This document shows, piece after piece, positions 46,525 through 54,448 of a DNA stretch of 64,000 bases; within the stretch, counting starts at the first letter, position 1, and each line of letters starts with the position of its first letter. The DNA is from Paracoccus saliphilus. GTDB lineage: Bacteria > Pseudomonadota > Alphaproteobacteria > Rhodobacterales > Rhodobacteraceae. The stretch lies in contig NZ_CP067140.1 of assembly GCF_028553805.1 (NCBI RefSeq), positions 2,914,001 to 2,978,000 of the forward strand. The letters are read 5' to 3'. The notes beneath the pieces are model-generated. The model had not been told where the DNA came from. It worked only from the letters and a program-made list of their open reading frames with translations, and did no database searches. A program made the position numbers and the translations under genes.

Positions 46525-46598
46525 CATTAACCCAATGACGAGGCCTATACTCCGCTAATTTACGCAACCATCTGCGCATAATGTTCTGACGACGGACA

Positions 46599-46834
46599 GA
46601 ATCATCGTTGGTCGCCATAAATAGACTCGGAACAGGAATTCCTAAAAATACTGATTCGATCAGTGCAGATTCTCTGTCAGCTTTCCAGACAAAACGCCGC
46701 TGATAGTCTGGAGCGACCCTTATTTGGCCCTCGGCAACCATATCCAGAAGTTGCTTTGCAGTGATGTCATAGGTGTCAAACGCAACCGTTCTTCGTTGCT
46801 GTTTTAACTCCGCAGATATTTTTGTCGCATCCAT
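46599..46834 (-). pseudogene. DUF262 gene fragment, cut by IS copy 2
   Basis: Seventy-eight residues remain from the ATG at 46834. The segment LDMVAEGQIRVAPDYQRRFVWK followed by ESALIESVFLGIPVPSLFM is the N-terminal signature of DUF262 (the GmrS/ParB-like nucleotidase fold of GmrSD-type restriction proteins). The frame ends at the IS border and the remainder is not found elsewhere in the window. The intact gene may have been a defence gene, but many DUF262 proteins have no known role. Confidence 0.75.
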
Positions 46835-47315
46835 TCGGCACCGAGTGAGTAGAAGAAGGTTGTTGTTATAGTTGACAGCCTAGTTCCATTCACGCTGGAC
46901 GGCAAGTTGACTGCTTTGACTTGCCAGCTTGAGTATAGGGTGGTTGAACAGCCCGCCCGAACTGCCTCCCATGGTCCATACTGCCAAGAAGCGCGAAGCA
47001 TATGATACTCCATACGGTCTTTAAGGTGTCCGCTACTTGCGTTGCATATGTCATGCTTCGCACCTGCCTCGAATGACCGGATTCCACCCATTCATTGTTC
47101 AATGCTATATGATCGCCAATCCGGTTCTGCACCAGTGACGAATCGCCGAATTAACTCACTGCATTGCCGTTCAGATAATTGCCGCACACCGGAACTTGGA
47201 CAACACGGCAAACACCACATTCGAGCTCAGATTGAAACCCATATGAAACCCCGGCAAGCTTCAGGACTGTTACAAGAGGCCTCGTCAGATTATATCATAT
47301 TGTTTTTAAAATAAA
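46835..47315. other. degenerate right end of the island
   Basis: I find no gene I can support here. An 80-codon minus-strand frame at 46890-47132 looks random. The paired TGAAACCC motif lies at 47233-47251, and an AT-rich run directly precedes the attachment repeat. An integrase would be expected here or at the other end, and no trace of one was recognised. Confidence 0.55.
47233..47251 (+). repeat. paired TGAAACCC motif, right end of island
   Basis: TGAAACCC at 47233-47240 recurs at 47244-47251, with the same 11-base period as the left-end pair at 36646-36664. It lies 65 bases inside the right attachment repeat. Confidence 0.5.
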
Positions 47316-47318
47316 AAA

Positions 47319-47394
47319 TGGTGCCCGGAGGCGGATTCGAACCACCGACACGCGGATTTTCAATCCGCTGCTCTACCAACTGAGCTATCCGGGC
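47319..47394 (-). tRNA. tRNA-Phe (GAA), intact, island integration site
   Basis: The 76 bases include an encoded CCA. The acceptor arms GCCCGGA and TCCGGGC pair fully. The D arm has AGCTCAGTTGGTAGAGC. The anticodon stem is GCGGA/TCCGC around TTGAAAA, with anticodon GAA. The T arm contains GGTTCGAATCC. The 3' part (47316-47365) is duplicated at the left end of the island. It follows yacG on the same strand, the order common in Rhodobacterales. Confidence 0.97.
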
Positions 47395-47477
47395 CCCTGC
47401 GCGTCGTTTTCGACGGCTGGCGTGCAGCGGTGTTTACGGATGGCAGGGGGAACTGTCCAGACCCCTTGGCGAAAATT

Positions 47478-47639
47478 TCATCGCTTTTCCTCATCCTTGG
47501 ACGGAACCTCGTCCAGAACCTCGCCGGGAATGGTATAATCACCGCGCAGCCAATGCGCCAGGTCGACATCCGCGCAGCGTTTGGAACAGAACGGGCGATA
47601 TTTCGGCGTGCTCGGCTTGTTGCAGATCGGGCAGGCCAT
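47478..47639 (-). CDS. yacG: DNA gyrase inhibitor / zinc-binding protein YacG
   Basis: The 53-residue protein has the zinc knuckle MACPICNKP and FCSKRCADVDLAHWL, four Cys residues in CxxC and CxxxC arrangement, followed by the family's GDYTIPGE. E. coli YacG binds GyrB and inhibits gyrase. The ATG shares one base with the rng stop (TGATG), so translation is coupled. It is the last gene of an infA-maf-rng-yacG order and is easily missed because of its size. Confidence 0.92.
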   Translation of the reverse strand: MACPICNKPSTPKYRPFCSKRCADVDLAHWLRGDYTIPGEVLDEVPSKDEEKR

Positions 47640-48685
47640 CAATGTCCTCCGGTCAGCCGGGTCAGGGCAACCCGGTCACGTTTGCGGCTGATCTCATAAA
47701 GCCCCATCTTGGTCCAGCCGATCAGGGTCGTTTCAGCACCATCCCCCTTGAAGGCTGCCCCCAGCACCTGATCCAGCACCGCCCGGTCCCGCTTGGGAAT
47801 GGGCGCGAAATCCACCGCAACCTGGCCACCAAGCCCCCGAAGCCGCAATTGCCGCGGCAAGTCGCGGGCCAGCGCGATATTGGCCTTGAGCGAGGCCGCA
47901 GGCGAGGTATCGCGGCCGGTATTCACATCCACCGCGATCAGTGCGCGGGTCGGCTCGATCCAGGCATGGGCGCCCATCGGCAGGACAATCTCGGCGCTCA
48001 GCAGCGCATCTATCGCATCGCTGACACCGCAGCGGTCGAAACTGTCCTCGCCTTCCTCTACCGCGTCGGGTTCGGGCTCGGCCCATTCGGTCCAGGCCAG
48101 TTCCCACGGGGTCGCCGCATCGAGCAGCAATTCCGGCCCGCCCGCAGTTTCGGCGGTGATCCGGTCGGCAAGATCGATCAGCGGGCCCAATTCTTCGGCG
48201 ATATCCTCGTGATCGGCATCGGCCGCGGCGCTGCGCAGGATCAAGCCGTGGCTGCGTTCACCCAGCTGTGCCTGCGCCAATTCCACCAGCGCCTCCCGGG
48301 TTTCACTGTCGCGGATACGGCGTGAGACATTGATGCCCGGCGCCGCCGGAGTGACCAGCCCGTAGCGGCCACGGAACAAGAGCCGTCCCGATAACGGGAT
48401 CGCCTTGCCCTCTTCGGCAACACCACTCACCTGCACCAGGATCGGCTGCCCCTCGCTCACCCCCGAGCGTTCCCGCAAGTAGCCGCGCTGACCATCCGGC
48501 AGGCGCACGAAAACACCGCCCTGCCCCTTCATCAGCCGCTCGGTCACGCCCCGGCAGATCGCGCCGGGGATCAGGGCCGTCTGCGAACCGGGATCGAGGA
48601 TCAGGTCGATCAACTGCCCGTCCTGCATCAGCGCGGCGGCCTCGTTGCCGTGAAACTGCCCCAGAACGACTTGCCGCCCTTTCAT
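47639..48685 (-). CDS. rng: ribonuclease E/G family protein (short form)
   Basis: The 348-residue endoribonuclease has the RNase E/G catalytic core. The metal-binding Asp residues lie in [16 protein letters not shown] and [16 protein letters not shown]. An S1-like N-terminal part is present ([17 protein letters not shown]). It is shorter than RNase G and lacks the zinc-link and scaffold regions of RNase E, which is usual for the alphaproteobacterial gene in this position. ATG 48685 overlaps the maf stop by four bases. Confidence 0.88.
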   Translation of the reverse strand: MKGRQVVLGQFHGNEAAALMQDGQLIDLILDPGSQTALIPGAICRGVTERLMKGQGGVFVRLPDGQRGYLRERSGVSEGQPILVQVSGVAEEGKAIPLSGRLLFRGRYGLVTPAAPGINVSRRIRDSETREALVELAQAQLGERSHGLILRSAAADADHEDIAEELGPLIDLADRITAETAGGPELLLDAATPWELAWTEWAEPEPDAVEEGEDSFDRCGVSDAIDALLSAEIVLPMGAHAWIEPTRALIAVDVNTGRDTSPAASLKANIALARDLPRQLRLRGLGGQVAVDFAPIPKRDRAVLDQVLGAAFKGDGAETTLIGWTKMGLYEISRKRDRVALTRLTGGH

Positions 48686-49272
48686 GGTCTGCCTCCGTGA
48701 ATGCCAATGGCCGCCAGCATCGCCGCCGTCTCGGAGAGAGGCAGGCCGACGACGGCCGAGAATGAGCCCTGTATCCAGGGAATGAATTCGGCAGCAGCGC
48801 CCTGAATCGCATAGGCCCCGGCCTTGCCCTGCCAATCGTCGAAATCGAGATAGCGTTCCAGTGCGGCAGCATCGATTGGCCGCATCCGCACCAATGTCTC
48901 GACCTGACGCAACCGCGTGCGGCCGGCATGGCGCAACGCGACGGCGGTCAGCACACGATGCCGGCGCCCCGACATCAGGCGCATGAACTCCGCCGCCTCG
49001 TCCCGATCCACTGGCTTGCCCAGAATGCGCCGCCCCACCGAAACCGTGGTATCGGCGGTCAGCGCGGCCTCGTCATCGGCCAGGGGCAGAGCCTCGGCCT
49101 TTTGTCGTGCCATCCGCCCGACATAGTCGCGGGGCGATTCGTTCCGGGCTGGGGTTTCATCAATATCGGCGGGCCGCACCTCATCGGGGTGCAACCCGAT
49201 CTGCGCAAGCAGTTCCAACCTCCGCGGACTGGCCGATCCAAGGATCAGTCGGGGAGGGTGAGGTCTGATCAC
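48682..49272 (-). CDS. maf: Maf family nucleoside triphosphate pyrophosphatase
   Basis: It hydrolyses non-standard or excess dTTP/UTP-type nucleotides and is linked to septum control in some bacteria. The 196-residue protein has the family opening [18 protein letters not shown], the catalytic Asp-containing [17 protein letters not shown], and the late [11 protein letters not shown]. It lies between infA and rng and is co-oriented and overlapping with rng. Confidence 0.92.
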   Translation of the reverse strand: MIRPHPPRLILGSASPRRLELLAQIGLHPDEVRPADIDETPARNESPRDYVGRMARQKAEALPLADDEAALTADTTVSVGRRILGKPVDRDEAAEFMRLMSGRRHRVLTAVALRHAGRTRLRQVETLVRMRPIDAAALERYLDFDDWQGKAGAYAIQGAAAEFIPWIQGSFSAVVGLPLSETAAMLAAIGIHGGRP

Positions 49273-49306
49273 GACAGATGAACCGGCGCCATCACGCGCG
49301 CCGGTC

Positions 49307-49525
49307 TTACTTGAAGCGGTAATTGATCCGCCCCTTGGTCAGGTCATAGGTATTCATCTCGACCTGCACTTTGTCCCCGGCGAGAACGCGGATGCGGTTC
49401 TTCCGCATCTTTCCTGCCATATGCGCGATGATTTCATGGCCGTTTTCAAGCTCGACCCTGAACGTCGCATTGGGCAGGAGTTCCTTCACGACGCCGGGGA
49501 ATTCGAGCATTTCTTCCTTGGCCAT
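49307..49525 (-). CDS. infA: translation initiation factor IF-1
   Basis: The 72-residue S1/OB-fold protein binds the 30S A site during initiation. The sequence [28 protein letters not shown] and the ending [10 protein letters not shown] are those of the alphaproteobacterial factor. The start is ATG 49525 with GGAGTGACC before it; a GTG two codons upstream is less likely. It heads the infA-maf-rng-yacG group. Confidence 0.97.
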   Translation of the reverse strand: MAKEEMLEFPGVVKELLPNATFRVELENGHEIIAHMAGKMRKNRIRVLAGDKVQVEMNTYDLTKGRINYRFK

Positions 49526-49630
49526 GGTCACTCCGTATTGGTCGCCCCGCAGGATTCGGGACCAACGTTAGATGCGTCCATAGCGCGATGATTTCAAGGG
49601 AAAAGCGCCAAGTTGGGCGCAATTCATGGG

Positions 49631-50842
49631 TTATGCGGCACCAGAAGTCACAGTCTGAACGTTATCTGCGCCGGGATCGGCCTCTGGAACCGCTTCACCG
49701 CCGCCTTGAAGGAACTCGTCCGGGGCTGTCAGATCGACCGGTAACGCGGCATCGATCAAATCCGCAAGGGGCATCCCATCCTCATGCACACCCGTCATCG
49801 GCATTTGCTGGAGATTGCCGGTGTCACCCGCTACCGGCACGTCCGGATCATGCAGACGCAGTGCGTGACACCCCTCGGCCTCGCCCAGCTTGCCACGGGC
49901 AAGCACCTGCCCTCCCGCGAGTTCCAGCGTTGCGTCGGACAGGCTCACGCGCGGCAGGCTCAGCACCTGCCCCTGTTTCAGCGCCCGCAATTCCCGCAGC
50001 GTGATCCGGCGGCGACACAGCACTCCGACGACATCGACCGGCACCTCCTGCATCGCCATGGCAAGCGTCTTCGAACCCGCTTCTCCAGACGCAACCGATA
50101 CCATTTCCATGGGCATCATATCCTGCGCAACCGGGACCGGCAGGTCAGCCATCTTGGGCGGGCAAAGTTTTCCGTCCGACGCGGACAGGTTAGGCAAGGC
50201 GAGGAAGATACTCGCTTTCCTGGCAGGCTCATCCCCCAACTCGAACCGGAAAGACAGGCTTCGAAATGGCCGGTCCTCGAGGATCAACGCCAATGGACGA
50301 GGCTCTTCCAGATGGGTTGCATAGCGGAAATCGCCGATTCCATTAAAACCATCGAGAGGGGCCAATTCCCGCCCCAGCTCCGCTATCAGGGCATTGGCAA
50401 ATTCCGCACACATCAATGCATCCGCCCGCGTCAGCTTGCGTGGCGGAACCGGTCGAGCTGTCACGCGAGACAGGGTCTGGATCTCGATCAGCGCCATGAC
50501 CGTGTCACGGCACAGCGCCATGACACCCATCTCCTCTCCCGCGCCCTGCAGAACGATCAGCAATGCGCCCTCGGGCAGCAATTCCGGCAGTTCGGCCAGC
50601 GACGCGCCGTCCAGCGCGACGGAATCCGTCTTCAGCGGCAATTGATAAAGCGTCTCGGCGATACGCCCGATGGCGGTACCGGCGGCCTGTGCAGGCGTCG
50701 AGCGCGGCAGCACGGGCAGTAGCGGTGCGCGCCCCAGCTCTGTCTTGCTGCGGTTCCGGGCCCGCAGCAACCGCTGCAGAACTCCCTGGCCGGTTTCGCC
50801 TTCCTGCCCGTCCATAACGCCGCCTTGCCCCTTTTTCGCCAT
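49631..50842 (-). CDS. FliM/FliN-type flagellar motor switch domain protein
   Basis: The 403-residue protein has two parts: an N-terminal CheC/FliM-like middle domain (about 60-250, with RADALMCAEFANALIAELG) and a C-terminal SpoA/FliN domain (about 260-335, with VPVDVVGVLCRRRITLRELRALKQGQVLSLP). An acidic tail follows. SpoA domains build the C ring of flagella and type III injectisomes. No other flagellar or secretion gene is near, and it follows the histidine kinase by 53 bases. Its role outside a flagellum is not clear. Confidence 0.8.
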   Translation of the reverse strand: MAKKGQGGVMDGQEGETGQGVLQRLLRARNRSKTELGRAPLLPVLPRSTPAQAAGTAIGRIAETLYQLPLKTDSVALDGASLAELPELLPEGALLIVLQGAGEEMGVMALCRDTVMALIEIQTLSRVTARPVPPRKLTRADALMCAEFANALIAELGRELAPLDGFNGIGDFRYATHLEEPRPLALILEDRPFRSLSFRFELGDEPARKASIFLALPNLSASDGKLCPPKMADLPVPVAQDMMPMEMVSVASGEAGSKTLAMAMQEVPVDVVGVLCRRRITLRELRALKQGQVLSLPRVSLSDATLELAGGQVLARGKLGEAEGCHALRLHDPDVPVAGDTGNLQQMPMTGVHEDGMPLADLIDAALPVDLTAPDEFLQGGGEAVPEADPGADNVQTVTSGAA

Positions 50843-50895
50843 GTCGAATCACGTCCCTCGCGGGGGAGGATTGACGAAGAAGGGTTGAGAAATGA

Positions 50896-53544
50896 TTACA
50901 CCGTCCCTGTTCCGGAAATCGCGGGTGGCCTGGGCGGCAGGGTGATCCGGAAAGCTGCCCCGCCCTGCCCCGGAAGATAGCTGATCTCGCCCCCCAGGAC
51001 CGCCATGATCTCGCGGCAGATCGCCAGGCCCAGCCCCGCCCCGCCTGCCCGCGCAGGTTCATTGAGCCGCGAGAATTTCTCGAAGATCAGCGATTGGCGG
51101 GCGGTGTCGATCCCGGTCCCGTTATCGCCGATATCGATCTGCGGACCGTTCCCTTCGCGACGCAACACGCGAATCGTCAACACCGGGCGCTCGGCATCGC
51201 AATATTTGCGGGCATTGCCGATCACGTTGATCAGCACCTGCAGCAACCGGTCGGGATCGGTGATGATCCCCAGATGCTCGGACGGAAGATTGCGGTCTAT
51301 GGTAAAGGCCCGCTCGGGCCGGGTCGCCGAAGCCGCCGACAGTGCCCGGTCGATCAGGTCGTGCAGATTGGCCGCAGAGATTGTCAGCTGTGCGTTCCCG
51401 CTTTCCAGCACCGACAAGTCCAGCAGATCGTCCAGAAGCCGGGTCAGCCGCCCCGCCTCGTCATGGATGATCCCGGCGAAACGGCTGCGTTCTTCATCGG
51501 ACAGGTCGGGGGCCTTGAGGATCTCGGAGAACGCCCGGACCGAGGTCATCGGGGTGCGCAGCTCGTGGCTGATCTGCCCCAGGAATGCGTCCTTCTGTAC
51601 CGATAGCGCGGTCAGCTTGTCATTCGCTTCACGCAGCTGCCGAGCGGTGCGCTCCAATTCGTTCGTGGCATTCTCCAACCGTTGCGCCTCTTCCTTGGCG
51701 CGTTGGGCCTCGTCTGCGACCTCCATCAGGTCAGAGACGGTCAGCGCCATCCCCCCGGCCACCCGGTCGATCATCGCATGGGCCGTAGCCGCCCCGATCG
51801 ACCCCGCCAGCCGCCGTTCGAGCCCGGTCAGGAAACCCGGCGTCAGGTCGGGCAGGAATCCGGATTTGCCCTGCGCCGCCGCCTGCGCCTGGAAATAATG
51901 CAGCGCCGCATCCGCGCCCCAGACACGCCGGGCCATGGCCAGAAGCGGCTCGGCCCGGTCTTCGGCGCGTGCCATGCGCGAATGGCGGATCGGCTGGACG
52001 GTGCTGACGAAGGAAAGCCCCTGAAGGCGCTCAACCGGATCGGGAAAGCCGAAGATCGAGACGGCGATGAAGGCCAATGTGTTCAGCGACAGCGACAGGA
52101 AGATCGCGAAAGACAGCGCATCAACGCCCTCGGCCGGCACCGGCGCAGTCCCGATTCCGACCGAGGGTAGGAAGATCATCGCCAACCACAGCGCGAACCC
52201 CGTTCCGACCCCCGCATAGGCGCCGATCCGGTTGGCCCCGCGCCACAGCAACCCGCCCAGCATCGCGGGAAGCACCTGCGCCATGCCGGTAAAGGCGACC
52301 AGCCCCATCGCCGCCAGCGCGCTCGTGCCACCCGACGCCTGGTGATAGACCCAACCCGCCCCCACCACCGCCAGGATGGCCAGGCGCCTTGCGTTCAGGA
52401 CGAAACCGCGCAGATCCTCGGGATCGTCGCCTGCCGGGCGGCGGCGCAAAAGCAGCCAAAGCGGCGTCAGCCAATGGTTCGAGATCATCGTCGCCAGCGC
52501 GATGGCGCTGACCACGACCATCGAGGTCGCCGCCGAAAAGCCGCCAAGAAAGACCAGCAATGCCAGCAGGTTCTGCCCGGAAGCCTGAGGCAGGGTCAGC
52601 ATGTAGAGATCGGGATTGGCATCGGCGGGCAGCATCTCGGCCCCCATCACCGCGATGGGCAACACGAAAAGCGACATGGCGAAAAGATAGGCCGGAAAGG
52701 CCCAGCCCGCGACATGCAGGCGCTCTTCGTCGGCGGCCTCCACGACCATGACCTGGAACATCCGCGGCAGGGTCAGCACCGCGGCGGCTGAAACGATGGT
52801 CAAGGTGGTCCAGCGGTCCGGTCGCAGCAACCACTCCTTCCGTGTGGGGTCCTCGGCTGCGGCAGAGATCCGGGCGACGATATCGGCGGGGCCCTCGGCC
52901 AGCCCCCAGACCACGAAGATGCCAAGCGCAAGGAACGCCGCCAGCTTGACCACCGCCTCGAGCGCGATGGCGGTGACAACCCCGTGGTGACGCTCATCCG
53001 CCGCGAGGTTGCGAGTGCCGAACAGGATCGAGAACAGCGCCAGCCCGGCTGCCACCCACAGGGCCGTCCCGCCTCCGATTTCCGGGCCGTTCGGGGATTG
53101 AGTCGCGAAAACCTCGAAGGACAGGCTGACCGATTGTAGTTGCAGTGCGATATAGGGCGTGGCGGCGATGACGGCGATCAGGGTAATCATCGCCGCCAGC
53201 GGGTTCGACTTGCCGAAACGGGCCGAGATCAGGTCGGCGACCGAGGTGACATGATGCATCCGCGCCACCCGCACCAGCCTGCGCAACCCCCACCACGCGC
53301 CGGTAAAGACAATGGTCGGGCCAATATAGATGGTGGCAAATTCCAGACCCGAGCGGCTGGCATAGCCAACCGCTCCGTAAAAGGTCCAGGCCGAGCAATA
53401 GACCGATAGCGACAGCGTGTAGACCGCCGGATGATCCAGCCACCGCACATGGCCGCGCTGCGCCGCCCGGTCAGCGGCGAAGGCCACGCCGAACATCAGG
53501 ACGACATAGGCAAGGCATCCCGCGACCAGCGTCTCAAAGGGCAT
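50896..53544 (-). CDS. sodium/solute symporter-linked sensor histidine kinase (CrbS/MxtR/CbrA-like)
   Basis: This is an 882-residue membrane kinase. Residues 1-520 form about thirteen helices of the sodium:solute symporter family (TSVADLISARFGKSNPLAA, SAATSMVVVSAIALATMISN). A coiled linker follows, then HisKA with phospho-acceptor GQISHELRTPMTSVRAF and an ATPase domain with VLINVIGNARKY, DIGDNGTGID and GGAGLGLAI. Kinases of this architecture sense acetate and other carbon sources. ATG 53544 lies inside the end of the small membrane gene, giving an 11-base overlap. The receiver at 54029-54388 is its likely partner. Confidence 0.9.
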   Translation of the reverse strand: MPFETLVAGCLAYVVLMFGVAFAADRAAQRGHVRWLDHPAVYTLSLSVYCSAWTFYGAVGYASRSGLEFATIYIGPTIVFTGAWWGLRRLVRVARMHHVTSVADLISARFGKSNPLAAMITLIAVIAATPYIALQLQSVSLSFEVFATQSPNGPEIGGGTALWVAAGLALFSILFGTRNLAADERHHGVVTAIALEAVVKLAAFLALGIFVVWGLAEGPADIVARISAAAEDPTRKEWLLRPDRWTTLTIVSAAAVLTLPRMFQVMVVEAADEERLHVAGWAFPAYLFAMSLFVLPIAVMGAEMLPADANPDLYMLTLPQASGQNLLALLVFLGGFSAATSMVVVSAIALATMISNHWLTPLWLLLRRRPAGDDPEDLRGFVLNARRLAILAVVGAGWVYHQASGGTSALAAMGLVAFTGMAQVLPAMLGGLLWRGANRIGAYAGVGTGFALWLAMIFLPSVGIGTAPVPAEGVDALSFAIFLSLSLNTLAFIAVSIFGFPDPVERLQGLSFVSTVQPIRHSRMARAEDRAEPLLAMARRVWGADAALHYFQAQAAAQGKSGFLPDLTPGFLTGLERRLAGSIGAATAHAMIDRVAGGMALTVSDLMEVADEAQRAKEEAQRLENATNELERTARQLREANDKLTALSVQKDAFLGQISHELRTPMTSVRAFSEILKAPDLSDEERSRFAGIIHDEAGRLTRLLDDLLDLSVLESGNAQLTISAANLHDLIDRALSAASATRPERAFTIDRNLPSEHLGIITDPDRLLQVLINVIGNARKYCDAERPVLTIRVLRREGNGPQIDIGDNGTGIDTARQSLIFEKFSRLNEPARAGGAGLGLAICREIMAVLGGEISYLPGQGGAAFRITLPPRPPAISGTGTV

Positions 53545-53827
53545 CGGGATCGTTCCAATCTTTGTCGCCGGGACTATCGTCAGCCGCACGCATCGTGGCG
53601 GCTTCGGCGCGGATCAGGGCGCGATGCAGGACCCGCACCGCAAGGATCAGCGCCGCCCAGAACCCGAACAGCGCAATCGCCCCGGTCCCGAAGCTGAAAG
53701 CGCCCGGCAACCACCAGACCGGCAGCATCATCGCCAGCGCCGCCAGGACCGGCAGCACCCGCGCCGCATCGCCCAAACGGCGGCGGCGGAAAGAGGCGCG
53801 CTCCAGGAATAATGGCCGGTCAGGCAT
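53534..53827 (-). CDS. small two-helix membrane protein upstream of the symporter-kinase
   Basis: The 97-residue protein has a basic N-terminus, two hydrophobic helices (about 22-42 and 48-68), and an acidic tail ending near DSPGDKDW. It overlaps the kinase gene by 11 bases, so it is co-translated with it. Small proteins of this size often accompany sodium/solute symporters. I infer a subunit or helper role. No catalytic motif is visible. Confidence 0.72.
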   Translation of the reverse strand: MPDRPLFLERASFRRRRLGDAARVLPVLAALAMMLPVWWLPGAFSFGTGAIALFGFWAALILAVRVLHRALIRAEAATMRAADDSPGDKDWNDPDAL

Positions 53828-53916
53828 GCGCGAACCCTTGTCCTTCGGGGCCGGTGGTTACGGATGGAGACCCGGACCGGGTGCGGCGCGCGGCGGCCGG
53901 GCGCGCGCCCCGATGG

Positions 53917-53950
53917 CAGCCCCCGATAGGTATTTTGACAAAGAAGAAGG
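53917..53950 (+). repeat. intergenic repeat element, partial copy 1
   Basis: CCCCCGATAGGTATTTTGAC followed by AAAGAAGAAGG resembles the ends of the elements at 55818-55849 and 58486-58513. It lies in the 201-base gap between the small membrane gene and the receiver gene, which otherwise holds only GC-rich inverted bits. Confidence 0.5.
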
Positions 53951-54028
53951 GGTGCGCGGTCTCGAAACAGTCGAGGGCACGCAGAGGTCGCGCGCCATGC
54001 CCGTGCCATTGTGGTGAATGGTGACCGC

Positions 54029-54388
54029 TCATCCCAGCATCCGCCTGACCTGCGCGCGCAATTCGTCATTGGCGAAGGGCTTGGCCATCACCGCATCGGC
54101 CTGCGCCATCGCCTCTCCGGTCTGTCCCCGCGCGGTCAGCATCAGCACCGGGGTCGCGGCCAGGGCGGCATCGCGATCCGCACGCAGTTCCGAGAGGATC
54201 TCGCCCCCCGAGCGATTGGGCAACATCAGATCCAGGATCAGCAGGCGGGGCCGCAGATCGCGGATCGCCTCGATCCCGCCCTCCCCGTCATGATGCAGCG
54301 CCAACTGCCAGCCTTCGCGGGTCAGGATGAAGCGCACCGCTTCGGCGATGTTGAGCTCGTCCTCGATCATCAAGATATCCGGCTTCAT
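54029..54388 (-). CDS. single-domain response regulator
   Basis: The 119-residue CheY-like receiver has acidic residues in ILMIEDE, phospho-acceptor Asp in LLILDLMLPNRSGGE, Thr/Ser in LMLTARG and Lys in VMAKPFAND. There is no output domain, so it must act through a partner, or in a phosphorelay. The neighbouring symporter-kinase is the obvious donor. ATG 54388 is chosen because the longer frame adds a Gly/Cys-rich stretch without a ribosome site. Confidence 0.9.
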   Translation of the reverse strand: MKPDILMIEDELNIAEAVRFILTREGWQLALHHDGEGGIEAIRDLRPRLLILDLMLPNRSGGEILSELRADRDAALAATPVLMLTARGQTGEAMAQADAVMAKPFANDELRAQVRRMLG

Positions 54389-54448
54389 CAGATAGGTGCC
54401 GCCTCCCCCGCAGCCTGCCCTGCCAGTTTGCAGCAACCCGGCCCGCTG

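Larger units (their letters stand above)
45040..46598 (+). mobile_element. IS3-family insertion sequence, copy 2 (1559 bp), inverted relative to copy 1
   Basis: It has the same length and the same ends as copy 1, in the opposite orientation, with no difference noticed in the regions compared. It is followed at 46599 by the cut end of a DUF262 gene and preceded at 45039 by the cut end of a GIY-YIG-like gene. The flanks (CGTC before, GAAT after) do not match each other, so DNA next to it was lost or moved after insertion. Confidence 0.92.

Noticed and set aside
42853..46598. A classic composite transposon carrying a passenger gene
   Set aside because: The 628 bp between the copies hold only a gene fragment, and the outer flanks show no target duplication.
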